A DNA stretch of 64,000 nucleotides, from assembly GCA_035266845.1 (NCBI GenBank), contig DATFMP010000059.1, forward strand, positions 50,729 to 114,728, written 5' to 3'. Made by a program: the position numbers and the translations under genes. This document shows positions 7,944 through 19,026 of this stretch, in pieces; the stretch's first letter is position 1, and every line of letters starts with the position of its first letter. The notes beneath the pieces were generated by a model, which was not told where the DNA came from, searched no databases, and saw nothing but the letters and a program-made list of their open reading frames with translations. The stretch is from DATFMP01 sp035266845. GTDB lineage: Bacteria; SAR324; JACQKK01.

Positions 7944-8549
7944 ATGGGCCGCACCAGCGACGCCAGGGAACGACTGATCGACACGGCTGTGGGGCTGATC
8001 CGGGCGCGCAGTTACGCCTCGGTCAGTGTGGACGACCTGTGCCGCGGCGCGGGCGTGCGCAAGGGCAGCTTCTACCACTTCTTCCCCTCTAAGCGCGATC
8101 TGGCCCTGGCCGCCCTGGACGCGTGGTGGGAGACCACCCGCAGCGAAGTGCTGGAGCCCGCGTTCCAGCCGGACGTGCCACCCCTGCAGCGCATCCAGCG
8201 GGCCTTTCAGCGCGCCGCAGGCCAGCAGTCCCGCAACAAGGAGCGTGCCGGCAACGTGCAGGGCTGCCCCTTCGGCAACCTGGCATTGGAGCTGTCCTCT
8301 CAGGACGAGGTCATCCGCCAGCGCCTGCAGGGTGCCTTCGGCCGCTTCGCGGGCTACTTCGAGCGCGCCCTGGCTGAGGCCAGCACCGCCGGCCAGCTTC
8401 CGCCCGGGACGGACGTCCCGGCCGCGGCGCAAGCCCTGCTGGCCTATCTCTACGGCATGATCCTGCTCGCCAAGACGGCCGACGACGTGGGCGTGATGGA
8501 GCGCCTGGGGCCCCTCGCCCTGCGCCTGGTGACAGCGCCGGACGCCTGA
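7944..8549 (+). CDS. TetR/AcrR-family transcriptional regulator
   Basis: A 201-residue repressor-type protein. The N-terminal DNA-binding domain reads RERLIDTAVGLIRARSYASV, then DDLCRGAGVRKGSFYHFFPS, the canonical TetR helix-turn-helix with the SFYHFF recognition helix at about residues 45-52. The C-terminal helical domain (about 70-195) binds an unknown ligand. It is divergent from the YfcG-like GST gene and lies between CoA-transferase and hydrolase genes, so acyl-CoA or electrophile sensing are both possible. A TGAC-N2-GTCA inverted repeat of the kind bound by TetR proteins occurs downstream at 8660-8676. Confidence 0.9.
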   Translation: MGRTSDARERLIDTAVGLIRARSYASVSVDDLCRGAGVRKGSFYHFFPSKRDLALAALDAWWETTRSEVLEPAFQPDVPPLQRIQRAFQRAAGQQSRNKERAGNVQGCPFGNLALELSSQDEVIRQRLQGAFGRFAGYFERALAEASTAGQLPPGTDVPAAAQALLAYLYGMILLAKTADDVGVMERLGPLALRLVTAPDA

Positions 8550-9171
8550 GCTCCCGCCCAGCATCGGATGGCACTCGGGGTCGCCCCCTCCCAACGCACC
8601 GCCTCTCGCTACATAAGCTGCACCTGCCGCCTTGCGCTCCCGTGTTTCGTCGTGTAGTTTACTGACCAGTCAAGTATTTAACCGTAGGATCGCGATGTGA
8701 CCGTTTGCGGCCGCCGCGTCAAATGCACCAGGGTTTCGCGCGGGAGGTGCGTCCTCCTCCTGATTCCAGTCGCCTTCCGCGCACCCCTGGGCCAACGCAT
8801 CGGCCTCCTGCCGCCGGGCAACCCGCGGCAGACCGCGCACGAACCGGTGCCACCCCGCATTCCGGTTGGTGGACTCTCCCCGATGACCTGACCCATGTCC
8901 GGGGCGGCACCGGTTCGGCATCTCCGCTGGCTCTCCATCCCCGCTGAACCCGCATACGGAGCCATGCCCGAGCGACGGGCACTGGCCGTGTTCCGCACAG
9001 CGCCACCGTCGATTCCGTCCCCGCACCACAGCACCGCCCCCAGCGAGCGGCTGTAAAGACGACACCCCTTTCCGTATGCGTGGAATGGGGGTAGGGTGTC
9101 TACCTTGGCCCTGCGGCCAGCCCTGACCGCCCGCGCCGGCCCCCCGCACCCCCATCCCCGGAGCTGCGCCC
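8550..9171. other. 622-base gap with inverted repeats and no recognisable gene
   Basis: Frames are open on both strands here but none gives a recognisable protein or a good ribosome site, so no gene is called. Three structures stand out: a TACTGACCAGTCAAGTA element at 8660-8676; a long imperfect inverted repeat with a perfect core CGAACCGGTGCC (8840-8851) matching GGCACCGGTTCG (8906-8917); and, just ahead of the hydrolase gene, GACACCC...GGGTGTC arms around 9060-9101. A decayed gene or a small RNA cannot be excluded. Confidence 0.4.
8660..8676. promoter_or_regulatory. TGAC-N2-GTCA inverted repeat, candidate TetR-type operator
   Basis: The core TGACCAGTCA (8663-8672) is an inverted repeat with a two-base centre, flanked by TAC and AGTA that extend the symmetry imperfectly. 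TetR-family operators of the NemR kind have similar form. It lies 110 bases past the TetR gene and 500 bases before the next gene, so its target is unclear. Confidence 0.3.
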
Positions 9172-9993
9172 ATGAGCGACCTCGCCGACCTGATGCGCTT
9201 CCGCAAGCAGCACCCCGAACAATCCGCGCAGGTGCGGGGGGCGCGCTGGGGCGTGATTGACTCGGCGACCGGCGCACGGGCGAACAGTAGCCGCACGCTT
9301 GTGCTCTTGCCGGGCACGCTGGGCACGGCGGAAATCTTCTGGCAGCAGATGCGGGCGCTCTCCCGTCAGGTGCGGCTGATCGCCTTCACCTACCCGGCCG
9401 TGCCGGACGTGGAGCGCTTTGCGGACGGCATCGCGGAGATCCTGCGCGTCAAGGGCATTCGCATCACGAGCCTGCTGGGCTCCTCGCTGGGCGGGTACAC
9501 GGCGCAATTGGTGGCGGCGCGTCACCCGGAGTTGGTGGAGCGGCTGTTCATCGGCAACTCCCTCTGCGATCCGCACGCCTCCTGGCGGCCGCGCAATCCC
9601 CCGCTGGAGGAACTGGAGGCCATGCCGGCCCGCGATCTGAAGGCCGAGCGCGTGGCCCGGGTGAACGATTGGCCGGAGAGCGACCCGGGCTTGGCGCTCG
9701 CCAAGCGGGTAATTGGCATGCAGGGCCGCGAGATGATCTCCGCGCGGCACCTCAAGGCACGCGTGCTGGCGTTGCTGCGTGCGCAGAACGCGCCCCCGCT
9801 GTCCCTTCCGACGGACCGCATCGCCATCATCGATTGCGCGGACGACCCCGTGATGCCACCCGCGGCGCGGCAGGAAGTGCGCGACCGCTACCCCGGCGCC
9901 ACGGTGCATACCCTGCCCACGGGCGGGCACTTCCCGTACATCTCGCGTCCCGGGCCCTACACAGACATCCTGCGCCAGCACCTGCTGCGGTAG
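9172..9993 (+). CDS. maspardin-like alpha/beta hydrolase
   Basis: A 273-residue alpha/beta-hydrolase-fold protein. LLPGTLGTAEIFWQQM marks the first strand and oxyanion region; the nucleophile elbow reads LLGSSLGGYTAQLVAARHPE near residue 105; LFIGNSLCD follows it, a combination reminiscent of maspardin/SPG21-type proteins. The acidic residue is probably in IIDCADDPVMP and the late His in TGGHFPYIS. There is no signal peptide, so it is cytosolic. A 622-base gap with inverted repeats precedes it. Substrate unknown; it may be a thioesterase or lactonase acting with the adjacent CoA-transferase, but that is speculation from position only. Confidence 0.8.
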   Translation: MSDLADLMRFRKQHPEQSAQVRGARWGVIDSATGARANSSRTLVLLPGTLGTAEIFWQQMRALSRQVRLIAFTYPAVPDVERFADGIAEILRVKGIRITSLLGSSLGGYTAQLVAARHPELVERLFIGNSLCDPHASWRPRNPPLEELEAMPARDLKAERVARVNDWPESDPGLALAKRVIGMQGREMISARHLKARVLALLRAQNAPPLSLPTDRIAIIDCADDPVMPPAARQEVRDRYPGATVHTLPTGGHFPYISRPGPYTDILRQHLLR

Positions 9994-10182
9994 GCGCCGC
10001 GACGTACCGGGCGAAGGTCCGCGTCGGACCCGTCCGCCCCGCACGCAGGCTGCTGCTGCGCTTGGCGGGTTGAACGGCTAAGCCCGGCTGGGGTATACCT
10101 CGGCATCACGAACGCCCGCGGTGCGCTCCCATCGCCGCCGGCGGTGCTTGTACACCTCCGACCCTGCGAAGGACGACTCACC

Positions 10183-11379
10183 ATGACCGAAGGAAACTCC
10201 CTGCCCCTGGCCGGCATCCGCGTGCTCGACATGTCGCGCGTGCTGGCCGGCCCCTTCTGCGGCCACACGCTGGCCAACCTCGGTGCCGAGGTGATCAAGG
10301 TGGAGGACGCCAAGGGCGACGAGACGCGCTACTGGGCGCCGTTCACCAAGGACATGAGCGACTCGTTCATGGCGCTCAACTTCAACAAGCGCGGCATCGT
10401 GGTGAACCTGAAGACGGACGGGGGGGTGGAGGTCATCCGCGAGCTTGCCAAAGGGGCGGACGTGCTGGTGGAGAACTTCAAGACGGGCGACATGGAGAAG
10501 TTCGGGCTGGGCTACGAGACCCTGCGCGAGCTTAATCCGCGCCTGGTGTACACCTCCATCGCCGCCTTCGGGCGCCAGGGGCCGCTGGCCAAGCGTCCGG
10601 GCTATGAGACGCTGCTGCAGGCCTACAGCGGGATCATGAGCTTCACGGGCATGCCGGACGGCGAGCCGGTGCGCACAGGTGTCTCGTTTCTCGACCTCAC
10701 CTCCGGCCTCACCGCCGCGCTTGCCACGGTGGTGGCGCTGTACCGCCGCCGCGATACGGACCTGGGCGGCAAGGTGGAGGGCTCCCTGCTGCAGAGCGCG
10801 CTGGGGCTGATGCTGGTGCAGCTCGTGCCGTTCTTCAACAACGGCCTGCTGCCCAAGAAGCTGGGCTCCGGGCACGCCAGCGCCACGCCCTACCAAGCCT
10901 TCCGCACCGGCGACGGCTGGGTGCTCATCGCCGCGGCCAACCAGAACCTGTGGGAGCGCATGGCCAAGGCGCTCAAGCTGGAGTGGATGCTGGCGGAGCC
11001 CAAATACAAGGACAACCCCAGCCGCATGGCCAACCTGCCCGAGTTCCTGGGCCACCTGAACGAAGCGCTGGCGAAGTGGAAGACCGAGGATGTGGTGCAG
11101 ACCCTGGTGGCCGCCGGCGTGCCCTCCTCCCCCATCAACAACCTGGCCGAGCTGATGGCGGGGGGGCAGGTGGACGCCCTGCACCCGTTCGTCGAGACGG
11201 ACGACCCGGACTACGGCCACATCAAGACGTCCAACGTGCCCTTCCACCTCACGGACTTCGGCGCGCGCACCATCCATCGGCCGCCCCGGCTGGGCGAACA
11301 CACGCGGCAGGTGCTGGGCGAGCTGGGCTACGATGCCGCCCGCATCGACGCCCTGTATGCGGCAGGAGCCGTGGCGTAA
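10183..11379 (+). CDS. CaiB/BaiF-type CoA-transferase (family III), second copy
   Basis: A 398-residue family III CoA-transferase. LAGIRVLDMSRVLAGPFCG at the N-terminus, IKVEDAKGDETRYW, LVENFKTGDMEKFGLGYE and YTSIAAFG are standard motifs, and the catalytic Asp is probably in SFLDLTSGLTAAL near residue 172. ATG 10183 follows GAAGGA at a suitable distance, which decides the start against the in-frame site at 10144. It is only distantly similar to the CoA-transferase at 5784, so this is not a recent duplication. This branch is often annotated as glutaryl- or succinyl-CoA transferase; the acid substrate remains unknown. Confidence 0.9.
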   Translation: MTEGNSLPLAGIRVLDMSRVLAGPFCGHTLANLGAEVIKVEDAKGDETRYWAPFTKDMSDSFMALNFNKRGIVVNLKTDGGVEVIRELAKGADVLVENFKTGDMEKFGLGYETLRELNPRLVYTSIAAFGRQGPLAKRPGYETLLQAYSGIMSFTGMPDGEPVRTGVSFLDLTSGLTAALATVVALYRRRDTDLGGKVEGSLLQSALGLMLVQLVPFFNNGLLPKKLGSGHASATPYQAFRTGDGWVLIAAANQNLWERMAKALKLEWMLAEPKYKDNPSRMANLPEFLGHLNEALAKWKTEDVVQTLVAAGVPSSPINNLAELMAGGQVDALHPFVETDDPDYGHIKTSNVPFHLTDFGARTIHRPPRLGEHTRQVLGELGYDAARIDALYAAGAVA

Positions 11380-11429
11380 GCGCACGCCGCGCGGACCGGC
11401 ACGCGCAACCCCCAGACGGAGCGCACCCG

Positions 11430-11798
11430 ATGGCGACCGGCAAGCATCCCGCGCCGCGCCTCAAGCGCGTCTACGAGGCACGGGTACCGGAGGACGGCAC
11501 GCGCGTGCTGGTGGAGCGGCTCTGGCCGCGCGGCGTCCGCAAGGAAGACCCGCGCGTCGACCTGTGGCTGAAGGACATCGCGCCCACGCCGGACCTGCGC
11601 ACGTGGTTCGCCCACGACCCCGCCAAGTGGGCGGAGTTCCAGCACCGTTACCGCGCCGAGCTGGCCGCCAATCCGGACGCCGTGGCGAAGCTGCGCGCGC
11701 TGTTGGGCGAGGGCCCGGTGACGCTGGTCTACGCCGCCCGCGACGAGGAACGCAACAGCGCCCGCCTGCTGCTGGAGTGGCTGAGGGAAGGGGATTGA
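11430..11798 (+). CDS. DUF488-family protein (YeaO-like)
   Basis: A 122-residue cytosolic protein. KRVYEARVPEDGTRVLVERLWPRGVRKED, LWLKDIAPTPDLRTWF and the C-terminal TLVYAARDEERNSARLLLEWL are the conserved blocks of the YeaO branch of DUF488. The biochemical role is unknown. The ATG at 11430 is the family N-terminus. It lies 50 bases after the CoA-transferase on the same strand and may share its transcript. It converges with the HicA gene, with only 6 bases between the stops. Confidence 0.85.
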   Translation: MATGKHPAPRLKRVYEARVPEDGTRVLVERLWPRGVRKEDPRVDLWLKDIAPTPDLRTWFAHDPAKWAEFQHRYRAELAANPDAVAKLRALLGEGPVTLVYAARDEERNSARLLLEWLREGD

Positions 11799-11804
11799 GC
11801 CCGG

Positions 11805-12035
11805 CTACTCGGTCTCGAAGGCCGAGCGCGGGATTCCTCTTTGCCGAATGATGGAGAGCAACGTGCCCCGGCGGATCTCGGAGTGATCGGGAATCGGGAC
11901 GGTGACCGTGCGCCCGCCTTCCGTGCATTGCATCACCAAATGGCTCCCTCGCCTGCGCACCTCCTGAAAGCCATGGGATTCCAGCAATCGCATCAGGTCG
12001 CGGCCGGAGAATACGCGCCGCCTAACCAACTGCAA
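11805..12035 (-). CDS. hicA: HicA-type mRNA interferase toxin
   Basis: A 76-residue toxin of the HicA family, which has a double-stranded-RNA-binding-like fold and cleaves mRNA. SGRDLMRLLESHGFQEVRRRGSH is the conserved N-terminal block, with the catalytic His at residue 32 (RGSH). The C-terminus TVPIPDHSEIRRGTLLSIIRQ is also typical. No ATG suits the family N-terminus: the TTG codons at 12035 or 12029 are the likely starts, which together with a 14-base overlap with hicB suggests translation coupled to the antitoxin. Gene order antitoxin then toxin. Confidence 0.9.
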   Translation of the reverse strand: MQLVRRRVFSGRDLMRLLESHGFQEVRRRGSHLVMQCTEGGRTVTVPIPDHSEIRRGTLLSIIRQRGIPRSAFETE

Positions 12036-12249
12036 TCTCGAGCTGCGTGACGTACACCTCTCCCCGCAGGCGTTCCGCCACTTCCTCCGGCGGCGCGGTC
12101 TCTAGGAAGAGTTGGAGCGCCTCGATCAGGTTGGCTCGGGCTTCCGCGATGCTCGCGCCCTGGCTGGCCACGTCCAATTCCGGACACAGCGCGACGTACC
12201 CGTCGCCCTCCCGTTCGATCACAGCGGTGAAACGATGGTGGGTCTGCAT
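12022..12249 (-). CDS. hicB: HicB-type antitoxin
   Basis: A 75-residue HicB-family antitoxin. The partial RNase-H-like fold reads FTAVIEREGDGYVALCPELDVASQGASIAEARANLIEAL, the hallmark block. No C-terminal DNA-binding domain follows, so this is the short form and autoregulation is not obvious. An ATG at 12249 gives the usual family N-terminus; an in-frame start eight codons earlier is possible. Its stop codon falls inside the beginning of hicA. The pair sits alone between a DUF488 gene and yacG, consistent with a mobile addiction module. Confidence 0.9.
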   Translation of the reverse strand: MQTHHRFTAVIEREGDGYVALCPELDVASQGASIAEARANLIEALQLFLETAPPEEVAERLRGEVYVTQLEIAVG

Positions 12250-12344
12250 GTGGCAATCTTCCCGTGCGTACACCGGCAGTTTCGACTCCCGATGACCGAT
12301 CGTAGCGGCTCGGCACCGGCCCGTCCAATACGTCCGGGCGCCGG

Positions 12345-12560
12345 CTACCGCTCGCCTTCGTCGTCGCCGGGGGTGTCTTCGGTGGGGAGGGCATAGCCGC
12401 CCTCGGCCCAGGTGCCCAGGTCGATCATCTTGCAGCGCTCGGAGCAGAACGGCCGCCAGGGATTGCCCTCATAGGGCGTGAGCTCGCCGCACTGGGGACA
12501 CTTCACCCTCTGCGGCATGTCGGGTCGGCCACGACGGCCGTTGCCGGATTGATCGCTCAT
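12345..12560 (-). CDS. yacG: DNA gyrase inhibitor YacG (zinc-finger protein)
   Basis: A 71-residue protein with a four-cysteine zinc site, C21-x2-C24-x14-C39-x3-C43 (CPQCG ... PFCSERC), followed by KMIDLGTWAEGGYALP. This is the YacG signature; E. coli YacG binds GyrB and inhibits gyrase. The N-terminal 15 residues are longer than usual; a later ATG at residue 15 (MPQRVKCPQCG) is an alternative start. In many proteobacteria yacG sits beside coaE and pilD, but here it stands alone between hicB and an NtrC-type regulator. Confidence 0.92.
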   Translation of the reverse strand: MSDQSGNGRRGRPDMPQRVKCPQCGELTPYEGNPWRPFCSERCKMIDLGTWAEGGYALPTEDTPGDDEGER

Positions 12561-12649
12561 GCCGCCTCCTGTCTATTCTCGATTCAACGATGGACCCAAG
12601 CTCCGCGGCCCTGCGGAGCGGCGTGCGGCGATGCAACCCCGGTCGCAGT

Positions 12650-14134
<1,485 letters not shown>

Positions 14135-14509
14135 CCGTGTGCGCGGTATTTTTCATCACAAGCATCCACCATTGTGCCCGATTTTTCAGCATATCGCATC
14201 AGGCCACCCTGGCACCAGCCATTTTGACGGCGGCATCCCGTCGGGCGAAGAACCTTGGCGGCCGGGCCTTGGTGCCGATCCGGGCACAGGTCCGGTGCAG
14301 CCCGGGCCAATGGTCACATCCCATCTCTTACAGAAGGCGTGCCACCCGGAGCGGTTCGAAAATGCCCAGGCGCGATCGGATACGGTATCCTTCTCCGACG
14401 AAAGGACAAACAAAAATTTTTTGACTTCGCTTCGGACCCAAGCTAAACTCTTAACAAGAGTCAGGGATGCTTCCGATCACGGAAGATCGCTCACGGACGA
14501 GGTTCCCCT
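14135..14509. other. divergent promoter region between the NtrC gene and the 14510 gene
   Basis: No gene is called in these 375 bases. They serve divergent genes. The A/T-rich stretch near 14405-14425 contrasts with the surrounding GC. A near-consensus sigma70 promoter is listed separately at 14421-14449. A small hairpin, CTTCCG-ATCA-CGGAAG, lies in the leader near 14470-14485. Confidence 0.5.
14421..14449 (+). promoter_or_regulatory. sigma70-type promoter for the 14510 gene
   Basis: TTGACT (14421-14426) and TAAACT (14444-14449) are separated by exactly 17 bases, with an A/T-rich tract (ACAAACAAAAATTTT) directly upstream resembling an UP element. Transcription would begin near 14456, about 54 bases before the ATG at 14510. 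Confidence 0.7.
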
Positions 14510-14980
14510 ATGCTTCACGTGATGTCCCAGAGAGACGCGGACCGCAGGGCTTTGCCGGCCCGGCATGTGCAGAGCGTCAGCCCGTACGTCAACCCGGCGC
14601 ACGTGCTGGCGCCGCCGCGACGCTGGCTGGAGGCGCTCGTCAACGGCGAGTTCAGTTGGCCGTTCTTCCGGCTGCGGTACAAGAACCTGCTGCGCAAGCG
14701 CTATGCGGCGGAGCCGGAACGGTTCCACGCGCTGCTGGACGCCTCCACAGGCCAGGAGGATCTGGTGCTGACCTGCCATTGCGTGACGGACCTGTGCCAC
14801 CGGGAGCTGGCGCGCGAGTTCCTGGAGCGCGTGCGGACCCAGCGGCCTGCCGCCCCGGCCCGGCCGCAGCCTACGCGACGCATCCCGCCGGCGCGGGAAT
14901 GGGCGCACTCGCCCAACCCCGGCATGGTGCTGGCGACCCTCATCGAGCATCCGCACACCGCGCACGCGGCCCATCCCTAA
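14510..14980 (+). CDS. uncharacterised protein with a CHC...CHRELA motif
   Basis: A 156-residue protein not recognised with confidence. Visible features: SPYVNPAHVLAPPRRWLE near residues 20-38, the segment WPFFRLRYKNLLRKRYAAEPERF, and LVLTCHCVTDLCHRELAREFLERV near 85-108. Cysteines and histidine spaced this way resemble the C-terminal block of DUF488-type proteins, where a Cys-rich loop ends in CHR, so a distant DUF488 or phage-type relative is possible. The proline-rich C-terminal 40 residues look disordered. A strong sigma70 promoter precedes it, so it is probably expressed. It is divergent from the NtrC-type gene. Confidence 0.6.
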   Translation: MLHVMSQRDADRRALPARHVQSVSPYVNPAHVLAPPRRWLEALVNGEFSWPFFRLRYKNLLRKRYAAEPERFHALLDASTGQEDLVLTCHCVTDLCHRELAREFLERVRTQRPAAPARPQPTRRIPPAREWAHSPNPGMVLATLIEHPHTAHAAHP

Positions 14981-15093
14981 GCCGCGGCGCGGCACGGCCT
15001 GAACGGCATCCCCGCCGCGCCTTTGGCCTCCCGCATCCGATCCGCTAAGATGGACAAACGGGCCGCCGCCTTCACGCGGCGGAACGCAATGGT

Positions 15094-16445
<1,352 letters not shown>

Positions 16446-16449
<4 letters not shown>

Positions 16450-17771
16450 GGCTGATCTACCAGCACGACCCCGCCACACCGATCACCCAGGTGTTCCTGG
16501 TGGTGCCGCGCTCGGGCGCCTGCCTGGATCCCGAGCCGCTGCAGGGGCTGTCGCGCTTTGCGCTGCGGCTGATGTTCATGGGTGCGGGAGGGATGGATCA
16601 CGCGGAGTTGAGCGGGCAGTTGGAGCGGCTGGGCGCCGCCACGGGCTTCTCGCTGTTCAACGACCACGTGACGCTGCGCCTGACGACGCTCACGGCCAAT
16701 CTGGACGCGGCGCTGGACCTGTTCCTGACCTCGCTGCTTCAACCGAACTTCGACCCCGGGGAGTTTGCGCAGCTCAAAGCCGAGCTGACCAGCGCCTGGG
16801 TGGCGGACCGGGAGGAATCCAAGCAGCTGCGCGCGCAGGAGGTGTATCTGCAGCGCATCTATCGCGGCCGGCCCCACGCCTACCGCGCCGATGGCCTGGA
16901 ATCCGGCCTGCGCGCCGCCAGGCTGGACGACCTGCACACCCAGTACCGCCGGCTGCTCTCCGAGCGCGAGGCATTCTGCGCCGTGCTGTCCGACCTGCCG
17001 CAGGCGGAGGCCGAGACACGCATCATGGAGCGCTTAGCGCTGCCCGCGGCGGACGGCCCGTCCGCTGCCGGGACGCCGTTCCCGTGGGATGGCTTCGCTC
17101 CACCCCGCCGCGGCGCCGGGCACCGCGTCACCATCGTCACCGATGGGCAAACGAGCACGGACGAGGTGCTGCTGGGGAGCTTCGCTGTGGCGCAGACGGT
17201 GCCGGACTGGCACCTGCACCGGCTGATCGGCTACACCTTCGGCGGCGACATGAACTCGCGCCTGTTCCGCATCGTGCGGGGCGAGCGCGGGCTCTCCTAC
17301 GGCGCCTCCTGCTGGTACGAGTCCGCCGGGGGCCGCGGCCCGCGCAATGCGCGAGCGCCGTTCACCATGTACACCTTCCCCAGCATCGAGCACACGGCCG
17401 AGGCCGTGCCGCTGGTGGTTCGTCTGTACCGGGAGCTGGTGGAGCAGGGCGTGACGGAAGCGGAGCTGGAGCTGGCACGCAGCGCGCTCATCAACTCCTA
17501 CCCTTTCAAGCGCGACACACCGCAGAAGCTGCTCACGCTGGAGGTGGAGGAAGCGCTCTACGGCCTTGTGACGGATGACGTGGAGGCGAACCGCCGCAAG
17601 CTGCTGGCGGCCACCCCCGAGGCCGTGCGCGGCGCGCTGCAGCGCACGCACCATCCGGACCGGCTGGAAATCGTGCTGCTGGGCGATCCGGCGCGCCTGC
17701 GGCCGATCGCTGAAGCCCTGCCCGGCGTGGAAAAGATCGAGACGATTCGCTATCCTGACAAGGGCGAATGA
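16446..17771 (+). CDS. M16-family peptidase homologue, non-catalytic subunit
   Basis: A 441-residue M16 protein lacking the zinc motif: where HxxEH is expected it reads SRFALRLMFMG. The C-terminal half keeps LLGSFAVAQTVPDW, LIGYTFGGDMNSRLFRIVRGERGLSYGASCWYE, with the R..Y pair that helps substrate binding in the non-catalytic subunit of such heterodimers. Its GTG start at 16446 shares bases with the stop of the upstream gene, so the two are translationally coupled. Inference: the pair forms an M16B heterodimer that degrades short peptides. Downstream is a lipid-kinase-like gene after a 36-base gap. Confidence 0.87.
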
Positions 17772-17807
17772 CCCCCGCTGCCCCCAGCGCCTAGCCAAGG
17801 CCGCACC

Positions 17808-18836
17808 ATGGCGGAAGCCACCCAACTCTTCCTCAACCCGCAAGGCAATTGCAGCCGCGACGGGCGCCACTGGATGGCGTCCCAACGCGTGTGCCTGCGC
17901 GAGCTGGCCCCGGCGGAGGTGACGGTGGTGGAGAGCGCGGAGGAGGCGGCCCAAGCCGCCAAGGAGGCCGCCCTGCAGGGCTTCCGCAAGCTAGTCTCCG
18001 TGGGCGATGTGGCCACGGCCCACGGCGTCGTGAATGGCATCATGGAACTGGCGGAAGGGCACCGGCGCCGGCTCAAGGTGGGTTTCCTTTCCCTGTCCCG
18101 GCCCGACCAATGGAGCCGCACGTTGGACCTGCCGCGGCGGCTGGGGCGGCAACTGGAGATCCTCAGCGCGGGACACACGCTCCCCTATGACGTGGGACGC
18201 GTGGACTTCGAGGGACCCGAGGGCGGTCGCCTCGTGCGCCACTTCCTCAACGGCGCCAGCTTCGGTGTGACGGGTCACGTGAAGCGCGAATGGCGCGACC
18301 CCCGCACCAATCTGCTGCAGGCACTGGGCCGCATCGCCGAAGCCCTGCGCGAAGGCACCACGCGGCGCGGCACGCACGTGCGGCTGGAAAGCGGCGGCGA
18401 GGTGCTCTACGAGGGCGTCTGCGCGGTGGGCATGGTGATGGGCGGGCGCTACTATCCCGCCTTCGGCCACGTGGCGCCTCAGGCCGATCCGACTGACGGG
18501 CTGCTGGAGTTGGCCTGGCTGGGTGGCGAACCCTGGTGGTCGCTGTCCCTCAAGCTGGCCGGCCTTTGGATGGGCTCCCTGCGGCCCCGCGGCGCGCACC
18601 TGCACTGGCAGAGCGTGGAGCGGCTCAGCGCTGTGGCCCTGGATGGCCCGGTATACGTGGAGGTGGACGGCCAGCCCATCGGGCTCCTGCCGGCCACCTT
18701 CAGCGTCGTGCCGCGCGCCCTGCCGGTGATGGTCGCCCCCGTGGCCGTGAAGCTGCGCAAGCCCGCCTTCAAGCCCGTGGAGAAGTTCCACAACGGCCGC
18801 CTCGTGGGCAACATCAAGAGTGCCGCGGGGCTGTGA
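17808..18836 (+). CDS. YegS/diacylglycerol-kinase-family protein with degenerate nucleotide motif
   Basis: A 342-residue protein of the DAGK catalytic-domain (YegS/BmrU/LCB5) family. The N-terminus FLNPQGN matches the usual phosphate-loop region. The core nucleotide motif normally reads GGDGTxxEVVNG; here it is VSVGDVATAHGVVNGIM (63-79), losing two glycines and the acidic residue. Later blocks are better kept: FLNGASFGVTGHV, the two-strand beta sandwich and VYVEVDGQPIG near the C-terminus. Either the enzyme uses nucleotide differently or it has become a non-kinase lipid binder. It follows the M16 pair closely and is probably in their operon. Confidence 0.75.
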   Translation: MAEATQLFLNPQGNCSRDGRHWMASQRVCLRELAPAEVTVVESAEEAAQAAKEAALQGFRKLVSVGDVATAHGVVNGIMELAEGHRRRLKVGFLSLSRPDQWSRTLDLPRRLGRQLEILSAGHTLPYDVGRVDFEGPEGGRLVRHFLNGASFGVTGHVKREWRDPRTNLLQALGRIAEALREGTTRRGTHVRLESGGEVLYEGVCAVGMVMGGRYYPAFGHVAPQADPTDGLLELAWLGGEPWWSLSLKLAGLWMGSLRPRGAHLHWQSVERLSAVALDGPVYVEVDGQPIGLLPATFSVVPRALPVMVAPVAVKLRKPAFKPVEKFHNGRLVGNIKSAAGL

Positions 18837-18862
18837 TACGGGCCGGCGGCACGCCGCGCGTC

Positions 18863-19026
18863 ATACCAATTCGCATTCAAATCGCGCCCATAGGCCGCGT
18901 GCCTGAGGAGCCCCGCGCAGTGGGGCGTCTCGAAGGCCGCAACCGGAGCTGCCGCGCCCCTCGAGACGCGCTTCGCGCTCCTCAGGGTCGCGGAGATGTT
19001 CTTCATTTTGGATGCAAAATTGGTAT
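18863..19026. repeat. MITE-like 164-bp inverted-repeat element
   Basis: The left end ATACCAATTCGCATTCAAAT (18863-18882) and right end, read in reverse complement, ATACCAATTTTGCATCC (19005-19026 region) form terminal inverted repeats. Inside, GAGGAGCCCCGCGC and CGTCTCGA recur as inverted copies (CTCGAGACG, GCGCTCCTCA), so the whole unit can fold on itself. No open frame is present. The right terminus touches the stop codon of the ABC-F gene (TGA at 19026-19028), so the element appears to have inserted at, or replaced, the end of that gene. Confidence 0.7.

Noticed and set aside
8670..9326. 218-codon minus-strand frame in the gap before the maspardin-like gene
   Set aside because: No recognisable domain, Arg/Gly/Cys-rich composition, and it overlaps the start of a real gene on the other strand.
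14467..15048. 193-codon frame overlapping the 14510 gene
   Set aside because: Alternate frame of the same region; Ala/Pro/Arg/Gly-rich after residue 40 and without family resemblance. The 14510 frame has a conserved-looking CHC...CHR block.
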